Assembly (NCBI RefSeq): GCF_018143015.1
Contig: NC_054751.1
Coordinates: 23,946,425-24,010,424, forward strand
DNA length: 64,000 nt
Direction: 5' to 3'
From: Lytechinus variegatus
Lineage: Eukaryota > Echinodermata > Echinoidea > Temnopleuroida > Toxopneustidae
Position 1 is the stretch's first letter. Each line of letters opens with the position of its first letter. The translations under genes and the position numbers were made by a program. The notes beneath the pieces are model-generated. The model did no database searches and had not been told where the DNA came from. It was given only the letters and a program-made list of their open reading frames with translations. Positions 1 through 12,868 of the stretch are shown here, piece after piece.

Positions 1-1320
1 AGGGACTGTTTTTCATTAGAAATGAAACTTGAATGAAAATAAAAGTTTAGACACCATTGCGTATTTTTTGTTCGTTATTTTTTTATATTTCGTTTTAAAA
101 AATGTTAACAATGGAAAACTCGAAATGCGCACTTGAAAGCATTGTTAGAAAAAAATACGACATTCTTTTGCTCTTTTAAGGGCGATTAACCCAGGCCTGT
201 CCACCCTTTCATTTATTATAACAATCTTAATTATTTTTATCTGATTTTTGAAAATTTCCGCGTTGTGCTTGTTCCATTATTCAATTTTAGTTCTTATTTC
301 CTTTTCGCCCAGTTTACATGGTTTATATTCAGTTAATATGTAATGATAGGGGGCATTTCGTCCTTAATAACTCATCAATAAACAAGATGAATTCATAAAC
401 AAATATACCGTTCGTTTCAGCTAAAATCTTGACTTCTACTGCTGTAAAGTAACTTCACTGAACGTTTGCTTTTATTTTGTGTTTGATGATGGACATGATG
501 AACGTGAACCTAACGTGAACTGGCTGTCATGTGCCATAAATCAAACAAGTCATTGATAAAGAAATCAAGTAAAGATGAGGCATCATTCTGAGGGGTTTTG
601 AGGATGATATCGAAAACACCCTATCCCTCCCACCTCCCTCCTCGTCCCACTTTTGATGGTGGAAAAACTGCAGACTCACAGCCAGGGAGAGGCCGAGCGG
701 AGTAGTGGATGAGATCATCGGGGTGGTTCGGGGGGAAAGATGAGGAAATATCAGATGGCGCGTAACGAGTTTCATGCTGTCTGCGGGTGGCGAAAGACCC
801 ATCCATCGATGGATGGACTGAGCAAAGGACTTCTCCTCTCAACTCCTGAGAGACCTCCTTTATATTTTTAATAGGGAAAAATAGTTGGCGGAAAGATAAA
901 AAAATCCTTCTTAATTCTATAACCAAGGGCTCCTTGCTATAACTCACCTTTCAACCTGACTGTTGGCTTATCTTGATAGGAAATGTTTCGACGGTGCGGC
1001 AGTCAATTTCTCACCCGATCAGGTTTCGAGACCCTTTTCATTCATACTTTTCTCATTTATTGATTTCTGCAAATTTTTCATCTACAATCTAACAAAGTAA
1101 ATACAATAAATAGTACATGAAAAGCTATCTGACAATTACAAAAATGACCAATATTGTATTTTCTATAAGATGTCGATTAAGAAGGTTACAGGGGTTGCCA
1201 CTAAAATCTTAGCTTGATTGTTTGGCAACCCAGCTGATAACGCCTTTCCTAATTCTGACTCTGAAACTCCTGCATTTAAATCATCATTGAGCTACTCTCC
1301 TTCCCAACTTCTAAATATAA
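1..1320. other. intergenic, no gene seen
   Basis: AT-rich DNA with no recognisable protein, RNA or repeat family. Short open frames near 527-947 on the minus strand have no family resemblance and no splice context. Confidence 0.5.
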
Positions 1321-1322
1321 AA

Positions 1323-1325
<3 letters not shown>

Positions 1326-1401
<76 letters not shown>

Positions 1402-1402
1402 T
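1326..1402. repeat. (TA)n microsatellite
   Basis: About 75 bp of nearly pure TA dinucleotide. It creates a spurious Tyr-Ile repeat when translated. Confidence 0.97.
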
Positions 1403-1459
1403 ATATAAAACATATTTATCATTCAAGGTAATCTCGAAATTAATTGTTATCGACCATTA

Positions 1460-3780
1460 AACAGATCCTACCACTGCTTTCATAACATGTGAACAGTTAT
1501 TTAATGTTTTTGCGCAACGAATCATTTATTTCTATTTTTATTTTGAAGAGAGGAGCGTTCTAATTTCATTACAACATTTGTGAGTGTGGTATTTATCGTG
1601 TAAAACAATAAGAACAATTAATATGAAATATTTGAAGTGGCTTGATTGAATTATACAGTTTCTTCATTTATGGCGGGAAAGAATAGAGGAAAATCAGTCA
1701 TTGATATGATACAATGATATTTTTTATAAGTGCATCCGACATATGTAATAAACATGAAATATCTAACTTTGGACGAATGACTCACTATATACGTGGGATT
1801 TTGTCCTTTCTCTTTAGAACCAAATGGTTTTCTGCGGTTTCATAATTTGGGACAAACTGAACTCGCATATGATATCTCGAAAGATTTCCCTAAAGGTGAA
1901 CTGTCGAAAGATATCCTTCTGGTATTGTACATTTGTGCCAATTTTAATCTCCCCTTGTAGTTTGCACTTTTGAACAAGTTTAAATGACAAGGTAATATTA
2001 AACAATTTCGCGAATGTTGCATTTCCATAGATGATTAACGCTTCCCTTTTCCTCCCCTTATATTTTGTATTATTGCCTTCTCATATATTGCCTTCTCTTT
2101 TTCTCTCCATTTCCTTACCTCACCCATCTCCTTCTCTGTCTGTCTCTTTTTTCTTTTCTTTAGACCTTCTTAAATATTACTAAAATTTCTTCTCTCTTTC
2201 GTCATCTCTTTATGTTAGGCATTCCACCCCTAGACTCACAACCTACCTTTCCGGCTACGTCTGTTTTAAAAGAGATCTTTATAGATTCTTCTTTGTTTAT
2301 GTGTTTCAATCTTTCATTTGTTCTCTCTATACTCTTTTTTTTTGTTTTATTTCTTTATTTATCCACTATCTACCTATCCATTCGTCTATCACTCCATCTA
2401 CCTTTCCCCTTCAAATCACTACCTTCCCCCATTTTACATTGTATGACGCATATTGTTGAGATATTACATACCATTTTTTATTGTCTCTCTCTCTTTCTCT
2501 CTCCCCTCTCTCTCTACTTGGGTCTATCATTTAGATTTCTCCATATCACTCTTTTTCTTTTCCCAATTCTGCCAAGGAACGGTGTATTATCCAAAGAATC
2601 AATGAGTGTGCAATTTTACCCCTCTTTTCATCGAGTGCTGTCATATAACAAGTGTATATACCAGGGGGTGTTTATCCCAAAGGGGTACACGTTTGCACCC
2701 CTTGCTCAATGTGCTCATCCTTCGACGCTCCTATATCTATTTTGGTTCCCCACATACAAATAAAATTCCGAGGAAAAGCACAAATAACCCGTATTTTTAA
2801 GAGTTCAGACATTCGTGATCACGGCGTTTCATCAAAAGTTGTGGACTAAACAAACATGTTTATCAGTACGAATTGAAAACATGTTACACTTAAGTAATAC
2901 AAAGAGTATATTCATTTTATTTACTTTTCTTTTGGTTTCATGAAAAGAAATAGTTCTTTTCTTTTGGTTTCAGAGAAAGAAATAGGGTAATTTCAGGCGA
3001 GAATTCAAGAACTCGCAAAACGTAATAACCATCCACTGTTTAAGTTTGCATTTTATCAAATAAAATTCTCAATACAGTCTATACTCATATTATATCAGAC
3101 ACCTTTTTCATTATAATACAAAATAGTTTAAAGGACAATTATGCAGCCATTTATTCGAATAGGAACTATTCATGTTTAAAAGAAACTTCATTTAAAAATA
3201 GTCATAAGTGTCCATCTCTGATAAGGAATCTATTCGAATTTGAGTAGATTGTTTTTGGCAATGATCTCATTTGCATAAACAACATGCATTTTTAAAAATA
3301 ATTTTTTCCTATCTTATTTCATTGAAATTCAGTGTTGTGCTTGTTTGATGGTTGCATGCTTATTATTTTCATCCCGTTGCTGGATTGTATCCTTATTTTC
3401 CATTTCCCAATAGTTAACGATGTTCTAATAAATTCGTTTTCCCTAAGGTCATATTCATCAGTGGCATACTGTAACGCAGTGATAGAATAGATACCAACTC
3501 ATAGCGGACAATTAGCATTAGCACTTTAATAAGCCTCGACGTGTAAAGAACCATCATTCAGAACCACTATGCCTTATTTAGAGCAATTAAAATGGCTATA
3601 TACAATGCAATCAGCATCTTAATAACGGATATATGTTAATTAATACATGGTAGATGAAGGCTGGTTCAACCAATTTACCGTTGTGTTATAATATGATGTC
3701 CGTTTCGCTGCGATATTTGTATTTTCACTTCTGTCACTCTTGAGACATATACAAAAAAATGTTAAAATATTGAAATAAGG
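1460..3780. repeat. intergenic DNA with a pyrimidine-rich tract
   Basis: No gene is supported. From about 2040 to 2530 the plus strand is strongly pyrimidine-rich (runs of CTCTCT, TTTCTTTT, CCTCTC), which produces a long Leu/Ser/Phe-rich spurious frame at 2212-2763. The rest is plain AT-rich sequence. Confidence 0.6.
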
Positions 3781-3794
3781 AGAAACTTAGATTG

Positions 3795-4030
3795 GGGTGT
3801 GTGTGGGTGTGTGTTTGGGGAGTCGGCGTATGTTAGTGTGTGGTGAGATTCGTGTGGGGGAGAGAGGGGGGGGGGTATATGACGATGAGGAGGTAGAATT
3901 AGCGCTGCGAGAGGGAAGAAAACAAAGATTAACATGTGACTATTTGACGAAAATTGAAAGGTAAACGAGAGAGAAGGGTGAGGAGGGGGTGGGTGGGTAT
4001 AAGAATGATGGTGGTTGAAATATGTGAGGG
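3795..4030. repeat. purine/G-rich low-complexity tract
   Basis: Runs of GTGTGTGGG, GAGAGAGGGGGG and GAGGAGGGGGTGGG on the plus strand. The minus-strand open frame across it (Pro/His rich) is a low-complexity artefact. Confidence 0.8.
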
Positions 4031-4089
4031 GGAAGCCAGATCTTGCAGAAATAAAAGGTAATTCACACAAATTCATTGGTATACATCCG

Positions 4090-5150
4090 ACACAGGATGT
4101 GTATAACTGTTCTGTGAAAATAAGTGAAAGTGAAAAATTACATCACTTTCTTGTTAAACGTCCTTTTTGATTATTTCATATCACATTCAGCTAAACTTGT
4201 CAGGAGTAATATTAATATTATCGTAAAGTGAGTAGACTGGACAGGTGGCAAACAATCAAATTGAGCATCCAATATCGCAAGAAATCAGTAGCAAAATGAG
4301 CCCCCCAAAAATAATGAGGGGGGAGGCCTTATGGCGAGTGCAGAAAAGTCTTATCTGTCACGAGCGAGCGAATAAATTGGGCTTCTTAACAGGAAAATTC
4401 TATGTGTATATTTTGCTATAGATTTTCACATTCTATCAAGAAAATAGCATCATATTAGATTTACCCATTTCCTTTCCTGATTGTTTTCTGGGGGGGGGGG
4501 GTGGCATGTACACCGTGCAAGATCTTCTCCCAACAGACTTCAATCGTTTATCGCAGTGCTGGGGGGACAATGGAGATTGAGAGCTTCGAAGCCCAGGAAC
4601 TCGGCGCCACAGCCGTGACCCACCCTGTTAAACATACATGTACATCCCCATATCGTCAATAACAATGCCTTGTGTAAAGTGGTGTATATGCTTACAAATG
4701 GCTACTACGTGCACAGAGAGAGAGAAAAAAAAATCAACATATTATTCTTAAATAAATTAACTGATAAAATAATAAGTTTCAAAGTAACTGAAATCAAATA
4801 AGATTTTTTTTATCATTAATAATGGTGTAAATCGGATTTTGGAAAAATGCATTATTATGAGCAGCATGTTGGACAACAACAAAAATATGAAAAGTTTAAT
4901 GTACACTGTATTGGTAAAAATGCGTAAACCAGTGAAAAATTGATTCAGAATTAGCAAATATATCAGCATTTGCTTTTATCTAGTGCTAGTATAGATAATG
5001 CATCAGTTTTCGACTAATATTTATAATTCTGTATAACGGCAACGGTCAATAAGCACTTAATCACATTCATGTGTGTGATCTGTATTGAAGAAAATATTAA
5101 TCGCTGCTATGTGGGGCATTATCTTATTCACCAATGAGGATAAGCGATCA
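4090..5150. other. intergenic, no gene seen
   Basis: AT-rich DNA with a poly-G run near 4491-4502. A 31-codon ATG frame starting near 4570 has no supporting context. Confidence 0.45.
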
Positions 5151-5157
5151 TGACTGT

Positions 5158-5324
5158 GAGCGTTTCGTAAAGCTGTTCCTCAGTAACGAGCGACTGGTTA
5201 CCCTTTCTCGTAGTAAATGATATACACCAGATATTCATAGGTGTTGATATAGTTCCTAAGAAGGGGTCACCAGTCGTTCGTAAAGTCGCTCGTAACTTAC
5301 GAGTAGTTTTATGAAACACCCGCC
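5158..5324. mobile_element. foldback MITE (GTTTCATAAAGCTGTTCG family)
   Basis: The left end reads GCGTTTCGTAAAGCTGTTC and the right end, reverse-complemented, reads GGGTGTTTCATAAAACTAC, giving imperfect terminal inverted repeats around about 130 bp. A better-preserved relative lies at 7675-7818, and a degenerate one may lie at 16478-16650. No transposase is encoded, so mobilisation in trans is inferred. Confidence 0.6.
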
Positions 5325-5329
5325 AGATT

Positions 5330-6255
5330 GCTTGCTTGATTCGCTCTCTCGTAACTTTCTTTCTGAGCGAGAGACAACACCGCACTCATGCGCGGTATGT
5401 ATACGTCAATCAAACTACGTTATGGCCCACACCATCTCATCTTGGTTCTAAACCATGAGAAAGCAACAGAAAGAATAAGCATTTGAAGACAGACAGACAC
5501 AAGCCACTTGACATGGCTACTAACTAGGGTATTATCCCATTTATAAACCAATTCGTCGACCAGTATTGAAAAGAAAACGTCTCAAATCCTCCATTTCGTG
5601 TGTACAGCTTCCACTGTCCCACCAGACGACTAGCATACCGATAACAGATTAGAGCCCTCCGTATGTTGGCACGCTCCTAAATCTGTGTGGCTTTGAGATT
5701 TGGTCCTTTGAATCTAATGTTTTGATTATACGAGGCGGTATTCTTCTAGTCCCGTTTAGTTCTGTCATTTTCCGTAATCTGTTGATCTATTAGATGGGTC
5801 TGCGTATGAGAAAGTCAGATCTTAAACTAAGATTTTTATTGGAAGTTGAGGGGGGTTGAAGTAGACCTAATCTTATGATGTCATAAGAGTATTGCGTAAT
5901 GACGGTCAAAGCGATATTTGGTGCTTCTAGTAGTCGTGGAATTCGTAATGAGGGCTATTTGGGTTTTTAATTGTTTGAATCTCTTGAATTAATTCATGAC
6001 CAGAAGCTGAGAAAACAAGACTTTGTGGATTTTGGTTAAAATTCAAATATCTCTTAAATGGAAAGAATGAAGGAAAAACGTTGTCTTGATGACAAACATA
6101 GCAAAGGGGTTGAGGGGCTATTGTATTGTTCAAGCAATTAGAATATATAAAGAAAATAGATAGTAAAAGTAATGAATAAGTTAGAGAAATTGATAATATT
6201 TTATGAATTAAATCCCCCACTTTCACGCATTGGGTTTAATCCTATAATGCTTCAG
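5330..6255. other. intergenic, no gene seen
   Basis: No recognisable gene. A 99-codon minus-strand frame at 5927-6226 has no recognised domain. Confidence 0.4.
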
Positions 6256-6525
6256 CAATAATCATTGATAATAATAACAACAATAAAATATTACATTTAC
6301 GAGGCGCCGATTATCTATTCAATCGGCTCCAACTGCTAAAGGCGATTTGTGCATTCAAGGAACTAAACTAATCCCGCCGGGTACCCATTTACCTCACCTG
6401 CGTTGGGTGCGGCACAATTTGGATCAATTTCTTGTTGACGGATTACGCCATGGGTGAGATTCGAACCAACAAGCCTCGGTTTCAAGTCTGCATACTTATA
6501 AACTGGGCCACAACGCTCATCAAAG
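6256..6525 (-). mobile_element. tRNA-derived SINE, degraded
   Basis: Read on the minus strand, a tRNA-like head has an A-box-like GTGGCCCAGTTTATAAG and a B-box-like TTGGTTCGAATCTC. A body containing AAATGGGTACCCGGCGGGA follows, then an ATT-rich tail near 6256-6290. The GGGTACYCGG core also occurs in the plus-strand fragment at 51405-51535, so both probably belong to one SINE group. The head is mutated and unlikely to drive transcription. Confidence 0.65.
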
Positions 6526-6529
6526 AATC

Positions 6530-7670
6530 ATGTTTACCTTGCATGATTATAGCCTATACCTCTGTCATTTCTAATACCACAGATGCCATACTTGGCAGAT
6601 GTTACCAGAATATATAAAATGTAGACGAATTCCAAATATTGTGTGATTTATATGTAAATATGTTCATAACAAATTTAATCATGTCGCTTGAAAAATCAAC
6701 ATATCAAAGAGTGGGATTATCAAAGAAGGAAGTTGCACACAAACTGATACCGACATTATCGTCATCTCACTCCTCTTGACCGCTTCCTGCGCCGGAGATT
6801 TGACCATGGCGCCACGTCAAACATATGGGCCGAGTGTCGAGTCCCATGTAAGGTCATGGATTCGATTCATAACAAATATTTCGGGGCACTTAGTCCTAAT
6901 ATCCCTTTTCTTACTGGAACGCCCCCCCCCCCTTAACACGTTTGATCTCAAAACATTACGTCGCAAAGATAAATAAAAATGAAGATTATTCATCTGTTAT
7001 CAATATACACTTCATTTGACGAATTTTGCATCCCGACATGCAGATGAACATAAAGAAAAGAATGATGAAACAATTTTTCTTCATCTTCCAGGTGTTTATG
7101 CTTTGAATATTGATGGCTATTCAAACACTTTTCTAAATAGAATTATGTTCGAGCTTGGTTTCCTTTAATTTATTGAAACAATAAACAAAACGTGCGATTT
7201 TCAAAGAAATTGTTTATGGCCGATGACCTCCCCTAATTTCCGAAGCAGAAAACCTTAAATTAACCTGGATAAGCCATCAGTTTTTGTCTGGCGCACCTGG
7301 ATATGAATGTTAGTTTAACCGTGTTAATGGGATATGAATATACAATGTTAAAACATCATTATTGCATCTCTCCACACATGGCCATTCTTACTTTCTCTAT
7401 CACGGGATGCTTAATATAGACCCTAATTTGTCGGAAAATCAGATCACAGTCGTTAATTGATATATCAACTTTTAATTGCTGTGTAGGATCACTGATGAAG
7501 AGTGAGATCTGCATTGCAAGGAGGTGGCTTATTATCCAGCATATATTGACGAGGTCAATTTTATAGTATTGGTTGTCTTGAAGAGAAGATCTATTTAATA
7601 AGTCTTGTAAGTTTTCCGATATTATTACTTTGAAACAATTGCAATAGATATATACCAACAAAACCGACTC
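6530..7670. other. intergenic, no gene seen
   Basis: Plain AT-rich DNA. A weak B-box-like GGATTCGATTC near 6857 may mark another decayed SINE head, but nothing around it confirms this. Confidence 0.4.
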
Positions 7671-7674
7671 CTGG

Positions 7675-7818
7675 TGGGTGTTTCATAAAGCTGTTCGTAA
7701 GATACGAATGACTTTACACACGATATCCCTATGTAATGGCGTTATGACCTATAAGAACATGTTCCAGCCGTGCGAAAAGTCGCTCTTAACCTCACGAACG
7801 GCTGTATGAAACACCCAC
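7675..7818. mobile_element. foldback MITE (GTTTCATAAAGCTGTTCG family)
   Basis: The ends are near-perfect inverted repeats: GTGGGTGTTTCATAAAGCTG at the left and GAAACACCCAC at the right, with GTTCGTAAG against CGAACGGC continuing inward. It is 144 bp long with no coding capacity. It is the best-preserved local copy of the family also seen at 5158. Confidence 0.75.
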
Positions 7819-7820
7819 CT

Positions 7821-7976
7821 GGGCTTCGTATAATACAAAGATTAGCGATCAATCGCTAAATGAATTGACCTATCACGATCACCGTTGCATGCGCATTTTG
7901 CTCAGTAGACTGACGAGGAACCAACCAGGATTGCTCTTTCAAATTAGCGATTAATCGCTAACTTTTGTTTTACGGG
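7821..7976. mobile_element. foldback MITE (TTAGCGATYAATCGCTAA family)
   Basis: The left arm carries ACAAAGATTAGCGATCAATCGCTAA and the right arm, reverse-complemented, AAAGTTAGCGATTAATCGCTAA. The arms surround about 80 bp. It lies directly beside the previous MITE. A fragment with the same flavour (GTACGGGACCCAG end) occurs at about 41783-41880 in intron 1 of the CTHRC1-like gene. Confidence 0.6.
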
Positions 7977-8063
7977 TCATTGGAAATGATGTAATACTCA
8001 GAGCTTTCATCGGTCTAGAGTCGGTTTTGTATGCCTGACTGTAGCATAAGTTGGAATAGAATC

Positions 8064-8661
8064 TAAAAGGAAAAGTCCACCCCCCGAAAAAAAATGATTT
8101 TAATAAAAAGAGAAAAATCCAACAAGCATAACATTAAAAATTTCATCAAAATCGGATGTAAAATAAGGAGGTTATGACATTTCAAAGTTTTGCTTAATTA
8201 TATGCACATCCTGGTCGGTATGCAAATGAGGAGCCTGATGACGTCATCCACTCACTATTTCTTTTGTATTTTATAATATGAAACATGAAATATTATAATT
8301 TTCTCCTCATTGTCAAGTGAAACAGTGATAAACTCCTTCCTGAACATGTGAAATTAGCATTGTTTAATTCTATATGGTTCAATCAAGTCGGGTCCTATGG
8401 TCAAATCTGTTAAAATAAAATATTGTATAATTCAAACAATAACAAAAATAAAAAACAGTGAGTGATGGACATACTCGACTGACTCATTTGAATGTCCCTG
8501 AGTGGTGCATATCACTGTTTTTTTTTAAATGAGCGAAACTTTGAAATGCCATAACTTTCTTATTTTGCATCCGATTTTGATGAACTTTTCAGTGTTATGC
8601 TAGTTTGATTTTTCTCTACTTATTCAAATCAACATTTTGCTGGGGTGGACTTGACCTTTAA
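8064..8661. mobile_element. MITE with ~130-bp terminal inverted repeats
   Basis: The left end AAAAGGAAAAGTCCACCCC and the right end GGGGTGGACTTGACCTTTAA are inverted repeats. Homology continues inward for about 130 bp, including the shared stretch ATCAAAATCGGATG and TTATGRCATTTCAAAGTTT. It is about 598 bp with no open frame of note. Related halves or copies, recognised by the same ATCAAAATCGGA block, occur at 20070-20310, 39891-40469 and 45395-45775. Confidence 0.8.
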
Positions 8662-8669
8662 CAGAATTA

Positions 8670-9414
8670 GTGATTTCAAATGTCACCTTCTTTATTCCAC
8701 ACTTATAAACCATGAAAACTCCATCCTTGGCAATGATTCCTGGCCTCCAAGGTAGGCAATCATTTCATTTCTATTTATATTTTTAGGGGAAAATGTTGTT
8801 TTTAATCGACTTGTCTTGAGCATGAAGTGCTAGTTGTGGTGCCAAAAGTTTTTACCTGATTTTTTAAAGACAAATTGTGTCATTTTACCATGTTTACACA
8901 TTCATAATAACATACTCAACTTGCAATATTGGTTAATGACAATTAGCATGTATGTATTTTATTGCTTTATATGCGATTAAGATGATTTAGTATGTCATTC
9001 AGCTTTCTACAAATCAATGAAATGAGTATAATATATTTTTTTTCTCATTGTGATTAAAGCGATTGATGATGATTGTCATTCATCTTTCCATAGTCACAAT
9101 AAGACGCTCGTTACTGGATGAACAGCTTCATACACTATGAATGTGCATTTCATCTTTAAGTAAGGGATTAATTGCAGATAAATGTCTGAGATGTAAATAT
9201 TGTACAAAGGGGATAAAGGGGAGGATATCTTAACGAGATAATAACACACGGATTAAAGGAATTGTCGAGGCTCTGTTACTGGGAGGGACCTCAATCTTCT
9301 TGCATGCCCCGCCCGAGTATACAGACCAGAGGAAAACAAGGAATGAAGGACAAACAAGAAGATATTTTGACAGGATGCATTGTGAGAAGGAATGACAGAG
9401 TGGGGGAGATAGAA

Positions 9415-9415
<1 letters not shown>
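8670..9415. other. intergenic, no gene seen
   Basis: AT-rich sequence with no recognised feature. Confidence 0.4.

Positions 9416-9418
<3 letters not shown>

Positions 9419-9465
<47 letters not shown>
9419..9465. repeat. (AT)n microsatellite
   Basis: About 47 bp of pure AT dinucleotide. Confidence 0.97.
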
Positions 9466-9468
<3 letters not shown>

Positions 9469-9552
9469 CTTCAATACGATTACCTTATATGAATAATTGG
9501 TTATCATTTATGGAAATATAATTACTTATCTCCGTTCTATATTGCATTGTAT

Positions 9553-9640
9553 TTTATTTTTTGGTTTAGATCCTAATGAAGGGCATGTGCCCGAAAGCCT
9601 GGTATTACCCTTGCCCTCTCCATACTCTTGATCTCAAATA
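9553..9640 (+). mobile_element. retroelement-end hairpin, hammerhead-like
   Basis: CTAATGA (9573-9579) is followed by a GGGC/GCCC hairpin (9581-9592) and GAAA (9593-9596). This order mimics the core of a hammerhead ribozyme (CUGANGA, stem II, GAAA), a motif known at the ends of Penelope-like retroelements. The conserved G of CUGANGA is A here, so it would be expected to be inactive. No reverse transcriptase lies nearby, and only the terminal sequence is proposed. Confidence 0.35.
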
Positions 9641-9747
9641 TATATATATAGAAGGAAATATACATAGATAGAGAGAGAGAGAAAGAGAGACGGGCAGAAA
9701 TGAAAATATAGTGAGTTATACACGAAATGCAAACATGACAGATATCC

Positions 9748-10052
9748 ACACTCTTAAAAATTTATCCTTAAAATAAACGAAGTTCCTGCAGCAGAGTCTC
9801 GAGAACACATGTAATCTAACCACATTGCGTAATCTTACATTATGTCATGTTAAATTACAGGAAATTGGTATTTGGTGTATGGTATGGAACCTTACAAATT
9901 TCCTTAAATCAAACACCCTTTTCCCCTTTTTAAACAGACCTGTTCTGTTAAATTGCAGAAAAATTCCTATTTTATGAATTTACAGAATGTTTATGTTATT
10001 GCTTTTTGCAAATCTTCTCTTTTTTCTGTAAAATTAGGGTTTTTTAACAGTG
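9748..10052. mobile_element. MITE, CACTGTTARAAAA family (copy 1 of 3)
   Basis: Ends CACTCTTAAAAATTT and TTTTTTAACAGTG are imperfect inverted repeats. Internal landmarks are GAAGTTCCTGCAGCAGAGTC, CAAACACCCTTTTCCCC and GACCTGTTCTGTTAAATT. The same landmarks occur in reverse or forward order at 23400-23705 and 35440-35724. It is 305 bp and non-coding. Confidence 0.85.
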
Positions 10053-10059
10053 CATAGTT

Positions 10060-12740
10060 ATATGAGACGAAATTTATAGAAGATATATTTTGTGTGTCTT
10101 GTCTCTAGATATTTGTCTCGTAATGAGCATTGGTTCACCTGTTTTTTTTTCATATGTAATTTAGAAATTTGATTAACACAAGAACACTACGTGTAAGAAT
10201 ATACACTAATGCTAATTATGTAAACATGAAAATCAACGTGTGGAATAGTTTTGCATAAGCTGATTTATAAAAAAATCTAACTCTAAAAAATCATATAGTT
10301 GCAAATTGTTGTAATTGCTGCAGATAACACAAAAAACAGAACACGCCAAAAACCATTACACCATGATATGATATAATATACTTTACAGCGTGATCAAAGT
10401 TTCTTTGATTTTCATTTTAATTGTCCATGACTCACCCGGGCCACACCGCTTTTGATAACTTCTAATTAGTTTTAATTTTATTTGTCTTTTCTATTAAAGA
10501 GATAGAGAGAATTCAAAGAGTTCACGGTTCAGGGCAATACCTCAGATAATGAACAATCATGTGAAGATAAGAAAACGACTTTAAAAGGCAAATGTTTTTT
10601 TTATGAATTAACAAAAATAAAAGGGGCCGAGCAAACGCCTTCCAAGTTATTTTACAGTTTCACACCTTAAAACTAACCAAAGAGTAGAAGTTTAGAAGAC
10701 CTCAAGTTTGTCACTTTTGCAACTGTCGGTTGCGATGGTTGTCGGAGGGAATGGGGTTATAATTTGTCATATTGCCCGAAAAGAAATTAGTTCAAAGTTA
10801 ACGACAAGTCAGAAACCCGTCATCAAAGACAACACGGCACTTCGCCCTTGACATGATTGACTTGTCTATACACTGTACAACGTCCCCATATTAACAGTTG
10901 TTTGATCCTCAGTACACTGTGACTGTCATTATTATATTGAATGATTCAGTCGATCTACTTTCATATACATTTCATTTTCAAATCTACCCTACATTCAATT
11001 TTGTGTAAATTTCCATTTAAACGATTGTAATAGTCTATACGATTCCAATTAATCAAGAAGAGTGTGGTATCAGGAACATAGGAAAATGAGAAGGAAAAAT
11101 GAGAGAGGGAGAGAGAGAAAGAGAGGGGGGTAAAAGACTACACCATTTATATGAAGCCGGTTCATTGAGCTCGAAGGGCTTCAGCCTTTTCAAATATATT
11201 ATCAAGATATCAGAGATTAATTTACACATTTTTTAAACGAATAAACACTCTGGCTATTCCTGATCAAATTATAGCCACAAATATTTACACTTGTAACATA
11301 ATAAAAGAAATAGCTCTGGGATTTTAATCTGAAAGTTTTGGTAAACGACACCAAATGACAGATTGTGTTGGCTTTTTAAGCTTTAGGACTAACAAATAAA
11401 CCCAGAATGTGATACTCCACTGCCTAATATTTGATGTGTCAAAAAACTGATGTATTTCTGCTTGTTTTGTGATAAACGTTGGGTAGTCATTCGGTCGCCT
11501 TTCATCAAATCACCAGATTTCAAGTGTCATTCAGTTCAAAAAGCTATCAGAAAGTTTACCAAAAAGCCGATAAAATGACGATTATTCATTGGCGTTTCGT
11601 TATAAACTACACATACATCTCATCACGAAACAATTTGCCTCTCTCCATGGCAATGATTATCATAATCATGAAAATATGAGGCACGAATTAAAACAAAGAA
11701 CCTAATCATGTGGGAGGCGTCGCTAAGAGAGATAAGACTGTCTAACACCGATATAGATCTCTATAAAATAACAATATCCCGACTATTGTTTTCACATGAT
11801 GGAAATACTATCTGCCCTCTAATTGTTAATCGTATTTAATTCAAGTTCTATATATTTTCCTTTCAGGCTTACTGGCGCCGAACAAGTAGCAGGGTTATCG
11901 TAAAGCTCATAGGAAATTGAATATTGCTCGAGAGAAATCTAAGAATTATGATTAGTTTAAGATTTTGATTAATTTGGACTGTTCTTGAGATAAAAATCCG
12001 CGCCTGTTTGGTCGATTAATGATCTCATTTAGTTTCTCTTGTTTCCGTTATTTCAAGCCTCTGAAATGGAAATATATTTTCCGAGATTGAGGCGAAGCCG
12101 TCATTGAGCATGTTGAAAGGGCAAAAGTGATAAATTGAATCATAACAGTCCATTAGCTTTGGCTTGAACTAGTTGCTAAAGCCAAAGTCTCATTTCTAAT
12201 ATGACAAATTCATTTGTTTTATATCACTTGATATTGAGAAGATTTGTTAATTGAAATAAATTTCAATTTCAATAGAATCTTTTATCAATGTCAAGTATAT
12301 TTAAAATAATGCATTTGACTGTTGGTTAGCTCGTAACACGTATACTATATCCATTGTCATGATTGTAGATGCATCATGTGAGTATTATATGCGTAGATTA
12401 TTATAAAAACCAAAATTCATCAGATATCATTCTGTTTTAGATTCCGGGTCTGGTAAAAGCAGTTTCAATTTCATTGTTTAACGTTGGTGGAACATAAATT
12501 TTAAAAAGATTCTCAAATAATAAGAATTGTTTCCAAATAATAAGCTTGGCCAAAGTTAAAAAAAAACACGATATCTAGCAATCCAATATTCTATACAAAG
12601 TTACTCTAATTTTATTTATGGTATTTATTTATTTATTTTTTTTTTTTGGGGGGGGGTGGGGGAGGTCCCAAATGGGGATGAAAAAAAGGAAAGATACCAT
12701 AATAAACACGACTATTATGACATTATGCCATGGAAATATC
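10060..12740. other. intergenic, no gene seen
   Basis: 2.7 kb of AT-rich DNA. Only short purine runs stand out (GAGAGAGAG near 11101-11130, a poly-T/poly-G boundary near 12636-12663). No open frame has recognisable family features. Confidence 0.45.
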
Positions 12741-12866
12741 ATAATGATGATAATAATAACAATAATAATAATAATAATAATAATAACAAAATAATAACAA
12801 AAAATAACAACAACAAAAATAATAATAATAATAATTATGATAATAATAATAATAATAATCATAATA
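12741..12866. repeat. (AAT)n microsatellite
   Basis: Imperfect AAT/AAC/ATG triplet run, translated as a poly-Asn tract. It may represent the tail of an older LINE or SINE insertion, since the next segment is a LINE 3' fragment that ends in the same triplet. Confidence 0.9.
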
Positions 12867-12868
12867 AT

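Noticed and set aside
2212..2763. 183-residue Leu/Ser/Phe-rich frame as a membrane protein
   Set aside because: It coincides with a CT/TT-rich low-complexity tract; no family features.
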